Part shown: positions 15,461 to 23,871 of the stretch, one piece after another | Numbering within the stretch: position 1 is the first letter of the stretch | How the letters are laid out: every line of letters starts with the position of its first letter | DNA from: JBOFEH01 sp051650265 | GTDB taxonomy: Bacteria; Bacillota; Clostridia; Lachnospirales; Cellulosilyticaceae | NCBI GenBank assembly: GCA_051650265.1 | Contig: JBOFIR010000073.1 | Span: 1-49,944 of the forward strand | Reading direction: 5' to 3' | Length of the DNA stretch: 49,944 nucleotides | Translations under genes and position numbers: made by a program | Notes under the pieces: model-generated | The model's input: only the letters and a program-made list of their open reading frames with translations | Told to the model about the DNA's origin: nothing | The model's database searches: none

Positions 15461-16039
15461 CTATTTATCTAACTTGTAGCAGAGTCTACATCTTGATTCA
15501 TAGCTCTCAGATGCACCAATTAGTATGATCGGATCGTTGTAAGAAGCAGGTCTGCCTTCGATGAGTCGTTGTGTGAAGTTGGCAGGTCGACCGCAGTGCA
15601 TACAGATTGCTGTCAGCTTAGTCACATCATCAGAGAGTGCAAGCAGTTCTGGGATGCAGCCAAAGCTCTCTGCTTTGAAGTCTTTGTCAAGACCAGCGCA
15701 GATCACGCGTTTGCCTTCTGCAACAAGTCCCATGATGACATCTACTGTATCACCTGATAAGAATTGCACTTCGTCAATACCGATCACTTTGGTCTCTGCT
15801 GTGATATGTTTTAAAATCTCTTCACTACTTGTAATAGGAATCGCCTCAAGATGTTTGCCGTCGTGAGAACAGATATGACCTTTCAGATAACGGTCGTCAA
15901 TTTGTGGTGTAAAGATCACTGTGGGTTGCTTTGCGAGCATCGTGCGCTTGAGGCGACGAATAAGCTCCTCAGATTTCCCAGAGAACATCGGGCCACAGAT
16001 CATTTCAAGTCTACCTACATTTACAAAATGTGAATCCAT
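15461..16039 (-). CDS. tdk: Thymidine kinase
   Basis: A 192-residue type II thymidine kinase that phosphorylates thymidine with ATP. P-loop GPMFSGKSEELIRRL at residues 16-30, the DExxF element IGIDEVQFLSGD near 88, the GLDKDFKAESFG segment, and a zinc site with Cys pairs MHCGR and CRLCYK. The length matches the family. It starts 2 bases after the stop of the upstream Usp-like gene, so the two are one transcript. Confidence 0.97.
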   Translation of the reverse strand: MDSHFVNVGRLEMICGPMFSGKSEELIRRLKRTMLAKQPTVIFTPQIDDRYLKGHICSHDGKHLEAIPITSSEEILKHITAETKVIGIDEVQFLSGDTVDVIMGLVAEGKRVICAGLDKDFKAESFGCIPELLALSDDVTKLTAICMHCGRPANFTQRLIEGRPASYNDPIILIGASESYESRCRLCYKLDK

Positions 16040-16041
16040 AA

Positions 16042-16419
16042 TTAATTATCCTTTCTATCTAAAACAACAATTTCGATATGTTTGAGTATGCGCTTTAATT
16101 CTTCGAAAATCGGTGAGAGCGTACCATTTGGTCCTTCTCCAATTACAAGATGTGTGATCTTGTTGCTGGTGATGAACTCTGCGATGGCATTGCTCACATT
16201 GTCGCTACATAAGAAGTGTGCTTCACCGCCAAGCTCAGACCCATAGATAAAGAGCTGCTCAAAAAGCTCACTGCTTCCTGAATTTTCAAAGATTGTATCC
16301 CCTTTACGAATATGGAGTAAATGGAGCTTACCTTCAAGATCACATGTGAGATCATAGCCTTTACGAATGAGTCTACGGCTATTTTCTTGAATTGTAATAC
16401 ATACCAGTACTTTGTTCAT
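16042..16419 (-). CDS. Usp-like protein, KdpD sensor-domain type
   Basis: A 125-residue small protein with the universal stress protein fold pattern. The start VLVCITIQENSRRLIRKGYDLTCDLEGKLHLLHI resembles the Usp domain of KdpD-type sensors. It is followed by a variable middle and the ITHLVIGEGPNGTLSPIFEELKRILKHIEIVVL C-terminus, the usual position of the nucleotide loop. No membrane segment. It may bind a nucleotide, but the canonical GxxGxxG(S/T) loop is only partly preserved. Translationally close-coupled to tdk (2-base gap). Its role is unknown. Confidence 0.7.
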   Translation of the reverse strand: MNKVLVCITIQENSRRLIRKGYDLTCDLEGKLHLLHIRKGDTIFENSGSSELFEQLFIYGSELGGEAHFLCSDNVSNAIAEFITSNKITHLVIGEGPNGTLSPIFEELKRILKHIEIVVLDRKDN

Positions 16420-16605
16420 GATAATACCCCCTTGTAGGTAGAGTCAAGTTTATATTTCTCTTAATATGATACAATCAAATCTAGAAGATGTACATAAACA
16501 ATTTGTTAACAAATGACAAAAACTATGCGAACAAGAATCTATCCCTTGTGCTTATTGATGATGAAGTTTATGGAAAATAGCGAAAAACTTGTTGTGTCAG
16601 ATAAA

Positions 16606-16648
16606 CAAAGCACCAGGTTTACCCTATACAGGGTAGCCTGGTGCTTTG
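16606..16648 (-). terminator. Intrinsic terminator after glgP
   Basis: CAAAGCACCAGG (16606-16617) is inverted at 16637-16648. ACCCT/AGGGT extends the stem inward. The minus-strand tail is TTTATCTG. It lies 21 bases past the glgP stop. Confidence 0.75.
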
Positions 16649-16669
16649 TATTTGGTAAAAATTGTATGG

Positions 16670-19126
16670 TTACTTATGAAGAAGAGATTTGAGCTGCCAA
16701 ATCTCTGTGGCATACTGGGTGATGGTACGATCTGAACTAAATTTACCTGCAGAAGCTGTATTCATAATAGCCATCTTGGTCCAATGGTCCACATCTAAGT
16801 AAGCTTTTTCCACACGGTTTTGTGTGTCATGATAGCCTCTAAGATCCTTTAAAATGAGGTAGGGATCAGAGATGCTATCGCCAGCTCGGTTGATGAGTGA
16901 TTCGTAGATCTCGAGGAAGAGATCAGAGGAATCAGAGCCTGATAGCGTACCATTGATGAGTTGTTTAAGTACTTGATGAATAGCCATATCTGCGCTATAG
17001 ATATCCCATGGATTGTAGTCCCCGGATTCGTAGATGGCAAGCACTTCGCGGGCTGTGAGACCAAAAATAAAGATATTATCATCGCCAACTTCTTCTTTGA
17101 TTTCAATATTCGCACCATCTAGTGTGCCAAGTGTCAGTGCGCCGTTGAGCATGAATTTCATGTTGCTGGTGCCAGAAGCTTCCTTGCTTGCGGTAGAGAT
17201 CTGTTCACTGACGTTGGCGGCAGGGATGATCATCTCAGCACTAGAGACATTGTAGTTTTCTACAAAGACAACTGTCAGATAGTCTCTGGTGATGGGGTCG
17301 TTGTTGACCAGATCTGCCACTGCGTGGATGAGCTTGATAATGAGTTTGGCACGGCGATAACCAGGTGCTGCTTTGGCGCCAAAGATGAAGGTGCGTGGGG
17401 TATAGTCCTTATTAGGATGCTCCTTGATCTCATTGTACATGAGCATGATGTTGAGCACGTTCATGAGCTGTCGTTTGTATTCGTGAAGACGCTTGATCTG
17501 AACATCATAAATAGAATGAGGGTTGATGGTGACCCCTTGTTTATGCTGAAGGTATTTGGCTAAGCGTAGTTTGTTGTGGTATTTGATGGCGGCGAATTCA
17601 TCACGGAAAGCAGCATCATCTGCATACGGCTTGAGTTTGCTAAGTTCGGAGAGGTCGGTCATGAAACCGTTACCGATCGTATCCGTGATGAGTGAGGTGA
17701 GTTCGGGATTACAGTGTGCGAGCCAACGCCTTTGAGTGATGCCATTAGTCTTATTATTAAACTTCTGAGGATAGATGGCATAAAAATCTTTAAGGACGTT
17801 ACTTTTTAGGATTTCTGTATGCAGTTCTGCCACACCGTTGACAGAGTAGCTCCCTACGATCGCAAGATAAGCCATACGAATCTGTCCGTTGGCGATGATA
17901 CTCATGCGCTCAACCATATGGTCAGGTAAGTGATGAACTTCTCGTAGACTCTTACAGAAGCGTTTGTTGATCTCTTCTACAATCTGATAAATTCTTGGAA
18001 GAAGACGACTAAAGAGGTCAATCGGCCAGCACTCTAGCGCTTCTGCCATGATGGTGTGGTTAGTATAAGCACAGCACTTGGTAGTGAGTTTAAAGGCTTC
18101 TTCCCAGGTGAGTTTCTCCTCGTCGAGGAGGATGCGCATGAGTTCGGCCACAGTGATGGAAGGATGGGTATCATTCATTTGGAACACAAGCTTATCTGGA
18201 AGAAGGTTAATATCACCATATTCTTTTTTGAATTTAGCGATGGCTCTTTGGAGTGTCGCAGAGACAAAGAAATATTGTTGTTTGAGGCGAAGCTCCTTGC
18301 CTTGATAGTGGTTGTCATTTGGATAAAGGACTTCTACTAAGGTTTTGGCAAGTGTCTGTTGCTCTACAGCTTTTTGATAGGCCCCTTCGTCAAAGAAGCG
18401 TAGGATGAATTTTTCTGGGGCCTCAGCATCCCATAGCGTGAGTGTATTGACGAAGTGATTGTCATAGCCGACGATGGGCATATCATAAGGTACTGCTAAG
18501 ATAGATTGGTAGTGTTCTTGTCTAAAATAAACACGGCCCTGTTTGTCTGTATAGGAGACTACATGACCACCAAACTTAATTTCTTGGGCATTTTCAGCTT
18601 GTTTGACCTCCCAAGGGTTGCCGTTACGCAGCCAATCATCTGGGAGTTCGATTTGATAGCCATTTTCGATTAGCTGGGTAAAGATGCCATAGTTGTAGCG
18701 GATGCCGCAACCGTAGGCAGGATAGCCGAGTGTGGCAAGTGAATCAAGGAAGCAAGCAGCGAGCCTGCCGAGGCCACCATTGCCAAGGCCTGCATCAGGT
18801 TCTACATTTTCTAGTGTAGCAAGATCAAGGTCGATCTGGAGTTCATTAAGTGCTTCTTTGACCTCATCTACGAGACACATGTTGACAAGGTTATTCCCAA
18901 GTGCACGACCTACAAGAAATTCCATAGATAGATAATACACAGTCTTTGGATGGTGTTGCTTATAGAGTTTTTGAGATTCAATCCAGTAGTCGGTAATCAC
19001 GTCACGTGTTGCAAAGGCTACCGCTTGGTAGATTTCTTCGCGTGATGCATCAGCTAAAGTCTTTCTAGAAAAATTACGTATATGATCTAAAATTTCTTCT
19101 TTAAATTTCTCTTTATTAAAAGCCAT
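16670..19126 (-). CDS. glgP: Glycogen/starch/maltodextrin phosphorylase
   Basis: An 818-residue GT35 enzyme releasing glucose 1-phosphate from alpha-1,4-glucans. Seen: [20 protein letters not shown] near residue 63, [37 protein letters not shown]-like segment near 110, [22 protein letters not shown] and the PLP segment [29 protein letters not shown] with the cofactor Lys near residue 656. No glycogen synthesis genes are in the window. It is a single-gene transcript with its own operator and terminator. The start ATG 19126 follows GGGGGG. Confidence 0.97.
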   Translation of the reverse strand: [818 protein letters not shown]

Positions 19127-19179
19127 TAGAATAGTCCCCCCTATGTAATCCGAATTCTAGAAGCGCATCCAAATATTAC

Positions 19180-19205
19180 CAGAAACGTTTCTGATTATCA
19201 TTATA
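19180..19205 (-). promoter_or_regulatory. glgP promoter with a LacI-type operator
   Basis: A perfect 14-bp palindrome CAGAAACGTTTCTG (19180-19193) has the central CG and A/T-rich arms of LacI-family (CcpA cre or MalR) operators. Immediately upstream on the minus strand is an extended -10, TGATATAAT (19208 to 19200). The operator therefore covers the expected start site, a repression arrangement. No LacI-family gene is in the window. Confidence 0.65.
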
Positions 19206-19246
19206 TCAAGAAAAATTCTAAAAATAAACAATAATAAAACAACAAT

Positions 19247-19279
19247 GCCCCATAGGAAATGGTATGATTCCTGTGGGGC
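19247..19279 (-). terminator. Intrinsic terminator after the small membrane protein gene
   Basis: GCCCCATAGGAA (19247-19258) pairs with TTCCTGTGGGGC (19268-19279), followed on the minus strand by a T-rich tail. It lies 17 bases past the stop at 19297. Confidence 0.75.
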
Positions 19280-19296
19280 GTTTAGGACTATTTTTT

Positions 19297-19803
19297 TTAT
19301 TGGCGAGGTGGTGTTTGCAGCACATAGTAAAGGCCTGCAATGAGAAGGGCAATTCCTAGAACTGATTTTGGTAAGTGATAGAAGAGTGTGGTGAACCATC
19401 CACTACCAGAACTAAAGTAGTTCATATAAGGGAAGATGAGGTTCGAAAAAACCATATCAAGGCCGATCAGGATACCGATTACGCATAAGATGATACGGTA
19501 TTTTGATACCAAACTTCTCCAATCTTGACGAAGAAGTGCCTCAACCTTCTTGGCGAAGTCTGCTTCTATGGTGAGGCGACGCTCAAGTGGTAAGTGTCTG
19601 AGGCGTACAGTATCAAAGAATGAATAGAACCAAATAACAGGAAAGAGTACTTCAAGGCTATAGAGTCCAAAAGTATTAGTGACCATTGCAAGTACTGCAC
19701 ATGCAAGCATGATGCATAGGCCTTTTTTCATAAGCCCAAGATACATCTGACCGGCACCGGGTATGAGCCCCAAAAATAGTGTGAGTGATTTGCTTTTTTC
19801 CAT
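19297..19803 (-). CDS. Membrane protein, TM2-like
   Basis: A 168-residue protein with about four membrane segments. The N-terminal SLTLFLGLIPGAGQMYLGLMKKGL resembles TM2-domain proteins (GxGxxYLG turn). A soluble stretch of about 40 residues (RLRHLPLERRLTIEADFAKKVEALLRQDWRSL) lies between two membrane hairpins. ATG 19803 follows GGAGG by seven bases; open frame upstream has no ribosome site. Function unknown. Confidence 0.7.
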   Translation of the reverse strand: MEKSKSLTLFLGLIPGAGQMYLGLMKKGLCIMLACAVLAMVTNTFGLYSLEVLFPVIWFYSFFDTVRLRHLPLERRLTIEADFAKKVEALLRQDWRSLVSKYRIILCVIGILIGLDMVFSNLIFPYMNYFSSGSGWFTTLFYHLPKSVLGIALLIAGLYYVLQTPPRQ

Positions 19804-19871
19804 AATAAAACCTCCAATGATTATCTCTTTTTTATAAGTATAAAGAAAGTTTAACAAGCAAATCTTAAGAA

Positions 19872-19918
19872 ACCCACCTCACAATTATTAAGATTGTCTT
19901 AAGAATTATGAGGTGGGT
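19872..19918 (-). terminator. Intrinsic terminator after the M18 aminopeptidase
   Basis: ACCCACCTCA (19872-19881) pairs with TGAGGTGGGT (19909-19918). The stem continues inward through TTAAG/CTTAA, and a T-rich tail follows on the minus strand. Confidence 0.75.
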
Positions 19919-19940
19919 ATAGGGTGGGGTTATAGAGCGT

Positions 19941-21230
19941 TTAGAGTGCGTAGAACGCTTTGAGTGCATCTGTTGTATGCACGAAGTCCGCACTTGCCAT
20001 AAGCTCTCTAGCAGAGTGCATGCTGAGCATTGGTGTACCAATGTCTACGCTACGGATTGTTACATGTGATGTAGATACAGGTCCGATTGTAGAGCCACCG
20101 CGCTCATCAGAACGGTTTACGAACACTTGATATGGAATGTTGTTTGTCTTGCAAAGACCAGCAAATACACCAGATGAGTCGCTATCAGTTGTGTAGCTAA
20201 AGCTTGCACTCATCTTGATCGCAGGGCCATTGCCTGGAAGTACTTTGTTGGTTGGGTCAGACTTCTCAGGATAGTTTGGATGAAGGAGATGTGCCACATC
20301 GCAAGAGATGATAAATGATTGCTCAAGTGCACGAAGGTGAGCGCTACGTGTATGACCAAGTGCAAGTGTGATGCGCTCAAGAACGTTTGCTAAGAATTCA
20401 GAGTCAGCACCTTGTTTTGTACGGCTCCCTACTTCCTCATTGTCAAAGGCAGCAAGAAGGGTAATGCCTTTTTGGCCTTTTGTATGGATGAGTGCTTCAA
20501 GACCGCTATACACCATAGAGAGATCATCGAGTCTTGGCGCTGAGATGAAATCGTCTGATAAGCCTACAAGGCATGAGCGCTCTGTTGGATAGAGGTAGAG
20601 TTCTGTGCTGAGAATAGCATCTGTTTCAACACCAAGTTCAGCTGCGACAAGGTCAAGTACAGCATTGCCTGAGAGTTTATCGTTGATGTACCCAAGGATA
20701 GGAAGTGTTTCTTTTTGGGTGTTGAGTTTGGCACCATTGTTCACTTCACGGTTCATATGAATCGCAAGGTTTGGAATGATGAGTAATGGTTTCTTAAGAT
20801 CTACAAGCTTCATCGTTGGTGCAAGGACATCATCACTTAGAAGTGCCACGCGGCCAGCAATAGAGAGTGGACGATCAAGCCATGTGTTGTAGATTGGACC
20901 ACCATATACTTCAGTATTGAGTTTGATGTAAGATTCTGTTGCCATCTGTGGATTAGGTTTGATCTTGAATCCTGGTACATCTGTATGTGCACCTACGATT
21001 CTGAAGCCTTCCTCCACAACATTTAAGCTATTTGTACGGAAAGCAATAACAGCAGAGTCATTGCAAGTTGTATAGTAGCCTAAGCCTTCTTCAAGTGCCC
21101 AGTCTGCTTTTGGATCAAGGTACTTAAATCCATTTGTTTCAAGTAATTTGGCAGTTTGTGCTGCGGCATGAAACATCGTTGGACTTTCATCAATATAGTG
21201 CATTAAGTCGTGAATCATTTGTGTAGACAT
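19941..21230 (-). CDS. apeB: M18 family aminopeptidase
   Basis: A 429-residue cytosolic zinc aminopeptidase. Motifs: the GAHTDVPGFKIKP zinc-binding stretch near residue 79, LSIAGRVAL near 123, AAFDNEEVGSRTKQGADSEFL near 260 with the catalytic Glu pair, and ISCDVAHLLHPNYPEKSDPTNKVLPGNGPAIK near 310. C-terminal DIGTPMLSMHSARELMASADF carries the last zinc His. ATG 21230 with AGGAGG upstream is used rather than the open frame starting at 21317, which would run into the divergent ATPase promoter. Confidence 0.95.
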   Translation of the reverse strand: MSTQMIHDLMHYIDESPTMFHAAAQTAKLLETNGFKYLDPKADWALEEGLGYYTTCNDSAVIAFRTNSLNVVEEGFRIVGAHTDVPGFKIKPNPQMATESYIKLNTEVYGGPIYNTWLDRPLSIAGRVALLSDDVLAPTMKLVDLKKPLLIIPNLAIHMNREVNNGAKLNTQKETLPILGYINDKLSGNAVLDLVAAELGVETDAILSTELYLYPTERSCLVGLSDDFISAPRLDDLSMVYSGLEALIHTKGQKGITLLAAFDNEEVGSRTKQGADSEFLANVLERITLALGHTRSAHLRALEQSFIISCDVAHLLHPNYPEKSDPTNKVLPGNGPAIKMSASFSYTTDSDSSGVFAGLCKTNNIPYQVFVNRSDERGGSTIGPVSTSHVTIRSVDIGTPMLSMHSARELMASADFVHTTDALKAFYAL

Positions 21231-21293
21231 AGTTTCCTCCTTGGTCGGGTAGATTAATTTTATCTCGTTATTTAGTATATCACAGAAAAAGAG

Positions 21294-21347
21294 TTGACAA
21301 CAACGAGAGAAGTGCATAGTATATAACTATAAATGAACAATCATTCA
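21294..21347 (+). promoter_or_regulatory. Promoter with SmtB/CzrA-like operator of the metal ATPase
   Basis: TTGACA (21294-21299), 17-base spacer, TAGTAT (21317-21322), then at the expected transcript start TGAACAATCATTCA (21334-21347). The TGAA-N6-TTCA pattern is that of ArsR/SmtB-family zinc sensor operators. The regulator gene is not in the window. Confidence 0.65.
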
Positions 21348-21365
21348 TATGAGAGGGGCACACAC

Positions 21366-23822
21366 ATGAAATATATCTATGCGTTTGATCAGATAGATTG
21401 TGCCAATTGCGCAGCTAAAGTAGAAGCAGCATTGGCAAAAGACCCGAAATTCCAGAAAGTGAGTCTGAGATTCATGCTCAAGGAGTTGGAGGTACATACT
21501 GAAGCGGAAGAAGATGTAGAAGTATTAAGGGATTATATTCAAACAGCAGCACGTAAGGTAGAGGCGGATGTCATCATTGCAATCAAAAACAAGCCAGCCC
21601 GTAGTGCACGTAGAACACGTGGGAAGGTAGGAGTGGCAAAGCAGAAGCACCCTGAAGGTTGTGGATGTGGAGACCATGAGCACGAGCATAGTCATAGTCA
21701 TGAAGGAGAAAGTTGCGGATGCACAGGCCATGAGCACGAGCATAGCCATAGTCATGAAGAAGAAAGTTGGGGATGCACAGGCCATGAGCACGAGCATAGC
21801 CATAGTCATGAAGGAGAAAGCTGCGGATGCACAGGCCATGAGCACGAGCATAGCCATAGTCATGAAGAAGAAAGTTGCGGATGCACAGGCCATGACCACG
21901 GGCATAGCCATAGTCATAAGAAGCAGCAAGAGGAACTGTTCCAAGTGGGGTGTGGTTGCTGTGGTGGACATGATCACGACCATGACCATGAAGGGAAGAA
22001 GGGTGGATTTCACATGCCACTCCTCGCACGTGTAGCTATTGGTGTAGGGGGTGTGATTCTGGGAAGCCTACTTGACCAAACCCTATGGTTTGTACTAGCA
22101 TACCTTGCAGTAGGCTATGATGTCTTGCTCAAAGCAGGTAAAAATATCCTAAGAGGTAAAATTTTCGATGAGAACTTCCTCATGGCACTTGCGACAGTAG
22201 CAGCGTTTGTGATCAAAGAGTATCCAGAAGCAGTAGCAGTTATGATTTTCTACCAAGTAGGTGAGTATCTCCAGCACCGTGCTGTGTCTTATTCACGTGC
22301 AGCGATTGCAGATCTGATGGATATCAGACCAGATTTTGCAAGGGTGATTGGGGAAGATGGCCAGACTGAGGATGTGGCACCAGATGAAGTAGAGATTGGT
22401 GAGCTGATTCAGGTGAGACCAGGTGAGAAGATTCCACTTGATGGTAAGGTTGTCAAAGGAAGTAGTCTTCTTGACAAGTCAATGCTCACAGGAGAATCAA
22501 TGCCAGAGAGTGTAGAGACGGGGATGGAAGTGCTCAGTGGGAGTATCAACCAAACAAGTCTTCTTGAGATTGAAGTCACAAAGACTTATGAGACCTCTAC
22601 AGTAAGTAAAATTTTAGAGCTCATTCAAAATGCAAGTAGTCAAAAGGCAGAAGCTGAAAACTTTATCACAAAGTTTGCCAAATGGTATACACCAGCAGTC
22701 GTTGTGGTAGCCTTTCTGGTAGCCATTATACCATCACTTGTAACAGGGGACTGGCATACATGGGTTTATAATAGTATTGTCTTTCTTGTAATCTCTTGTC
22801 CATGTGCACTTGTTGTGTCTATTCCGCTGGGATTCTTTGGTGGAATTGGAGCGTCTTCAAAGCGTGGGGTATTGGTCAAAGGTGGAAACTACCTTGAAGC
22901 ACTCAACACAGTAGATACCATCGTACTAGATAAGACAGGGACAATTACAGAGGGTGTATTTGGTATTCGTCATATTGATGTGGCGTTTGATGAAAGTGAA
23001 GAGACAGTATTACGCTATGCTAAGAGTGTGGAGCAATATTCAAATCATCCGATTGCAGCGGCGATCGTAGCTTATGATGACGCTATTGCATCAATGCGTG
23101 TCACAACACACGAGGAAAAAGCAGGATATGGAATCGTTGCGCAGATTGAAGAAGAGCAGGTGGCTGTTGGTAATAGTAAGTTGATGACACTTCTAGGGAT
23201 TCATGTCCCAGAATATGAAGGATGCGGAACTGTAGTCTATGTAGCAGTAGCGGGTATTTACAAAGGGTATATTGAACTTGCAGATCAGATCAAGGCAGAT
23301 AGTAAAGCGGCTATTGCAGCATTTAAGGCGCAAGGAATCAAAGAAGTAGTGATGCTGACAGGCGACCAGCAATCTGTAGGGGATGAAGTTGGTAAGAGTG
23401 TTGGTATTACCAAAGTGTATGGTCAGTTGTTACCACAAGATAAGGTGACAAAAGTCAAAGAGCTGATGGATGAAGGAAAGACAGTAGCCTTTGTAGGGGA
23501 TGGTATGAATGATGCCCCAGTACTAGCTATGGCAAATGTAGGGATTGCTATGGGTGGTGTAGGCTCTGATGTTGCGATTGAGGCAAGTGATATTGTACTT
23601 ATGACAGATGAACTTAGTCGTATTGGAACGGCTATGGGTATTGCACGTAAGACCAAGCAGGTGGTAACGCAAAATATCGTATTTGCAATTGGGATCAAAC
23701 TTTTGGTAATGATTCTAGGGCTCTTTAGTATTGCTAATATGTGGCTTGCAGTATTCGCTGATGTAGGTGTTTCAGTACTGGCAATTCTCAATGCCATTCG
23801 TGTCCTCAATTATAAAGAATAG
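21366..23822 (+). CDS. cadA: Zn2+/Cd2+/Pb2+-exporting P-type ATPase with His/Cys-rich N-terminus
   Basis: An 818-residue P1B-2 ATPase. Order: HMA domain with CxxC (DCANCAAKVEAAL), a basic linker, a His/Cys/acid-rich region of 4.5 repeats of 18 residues, membrane helices, A domain with TGES, CPC metal gate at residues 478-480 (FLVISCPCALV), phosphorylation DKTGT at 522, HP dipeptide (SNHPIAAA), and VGDGMNDAPVLA. The last helices hold the Lys (IGIKLLVMI) and Asp (ADVGVSVLAIL) that mark Zn/Cd/Pb pumps rather than Cu pumps. ATG 21366 follows GAGAGGGG; an upstream in-frame ATG at 21333 lies in the operator. The repeat probably buffers or senses metal. Confidence 0.95.
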   Translation: MKYIYAFDQIDCANCAAKVEAALAKDPKFQKVSLRFMLKELEVHTEAEEDVEVLRDYIQTAARKVEADVIIAIKNKPARSARRTRGKVGVAKQKHPEGCGCGDHEHEHSHSHEGESCGCTGHEHEHSHSHEEESWGCTGHEHEHSHSHEGESCGCTGHEHEHSHSHEEESCGCTGHDHGHSHSHKKQQEELFQVGCGCCGGHDHDHDHEGKKGGFHMPLLARVAIGVGGVILGSLLDQTLWFVLAYLAVGYDVLLKAGKNILRGKIFDENFLMALATVAAFVIKEYPEAVAVMIFYQVGEYLQHRAVSYSRAAIADLMDIRPDFARVIGEDGQTEDVAPDEVEIGELIQVRPGEKIPLDGKVVKGSSLLDKSMLTGESMPESVETGMEVLSGSINQTSLLEIEVTKTYETSTVSKILELIQNASSQKAEAENFITKFAKWYTPAVVVVAFLVAIIPSLVTGDWHTWVYNSIVFLVISCPCALVVSIPLGFFGGIGASSKRGVLVKGGNYLEALNTVDTIVLDKTGTITEGVFGIRHIDVAFDESEETVLRYAKSVEQYSNHPIAAAIVAYDDAIASMRVTTHEEKAGYGIVAQIEEEQVAVGNSKLMTLLGIHVPEYEGCGTVVYVAVAGIYKGYIELADQIKADSKAAIAAFKAQGIKEVVMLTGDQQSVGDEVGKSVGITKVYGQLLPQDKVTKVKELMDEGKTVAFVGDGMNDAPVLAMANVGIAMGGVGSDVAIEASDIVLMTDELSRIGTAMGIARKTKQVVTQNIVFAIGIKLLVMILGLFSIANMWLAVFADVGVSVLAILNAIRVLNYKE
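21675..21920 (+). repeat. 54-bp tandem repeat coding for His/Cys-rich units
   Basis: Near-identical units start at 21675, 21729, 21783 and 21837, with a partial one at 21891. Each encodes HEHEHSHSHE(G/E)ESCGCTG, 18 residues, in frame with the ATPase. One copy has Trp instead of the first Cys. Copy number could vary by slippage or unequal recombination. Confidence 0.92.
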
Positions 23823-23825
23823 ATC

Positions 23826-23865
23826 AAAAAAACACCTGTGGCTTTGGCGCTACAGGTGTTTTTTT
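23826..23865. terminator. Bidirectional terminator between the ATPase and the membrane protein gene
   Basis: AAAAAAACACCTGT is inverted as ACAGGTGTTTTTTT around an 11-nt loop. It lies between convergent stops at 23822 and 23872. Confidence 0.82.
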
Positions 23866-23871
23866 GCTACG

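Noticed and set aside
16420..16605. Possible small RNA in the gap between the Usp-like gene and the glgP terminator
   Set aside because: No clear promoter or paired structure apart from the glgP terminator can be supported.
21675..21920. Regular 54-bp repeats that might be read as a CRISPR array
   Set aside because: The units are contiguous without unique spacers and encode an in-frame His/Cys-rich segment of the P-type ATPase. They are a coding tandem repeat.
21525..22029. Two long minus-strand frames (162 and 148 codons) opposite the ATPase repeat
   Set aside because: They exist because the tandem repeat keeps the antisense frames open. They have low-complexity products and no ribosome site.
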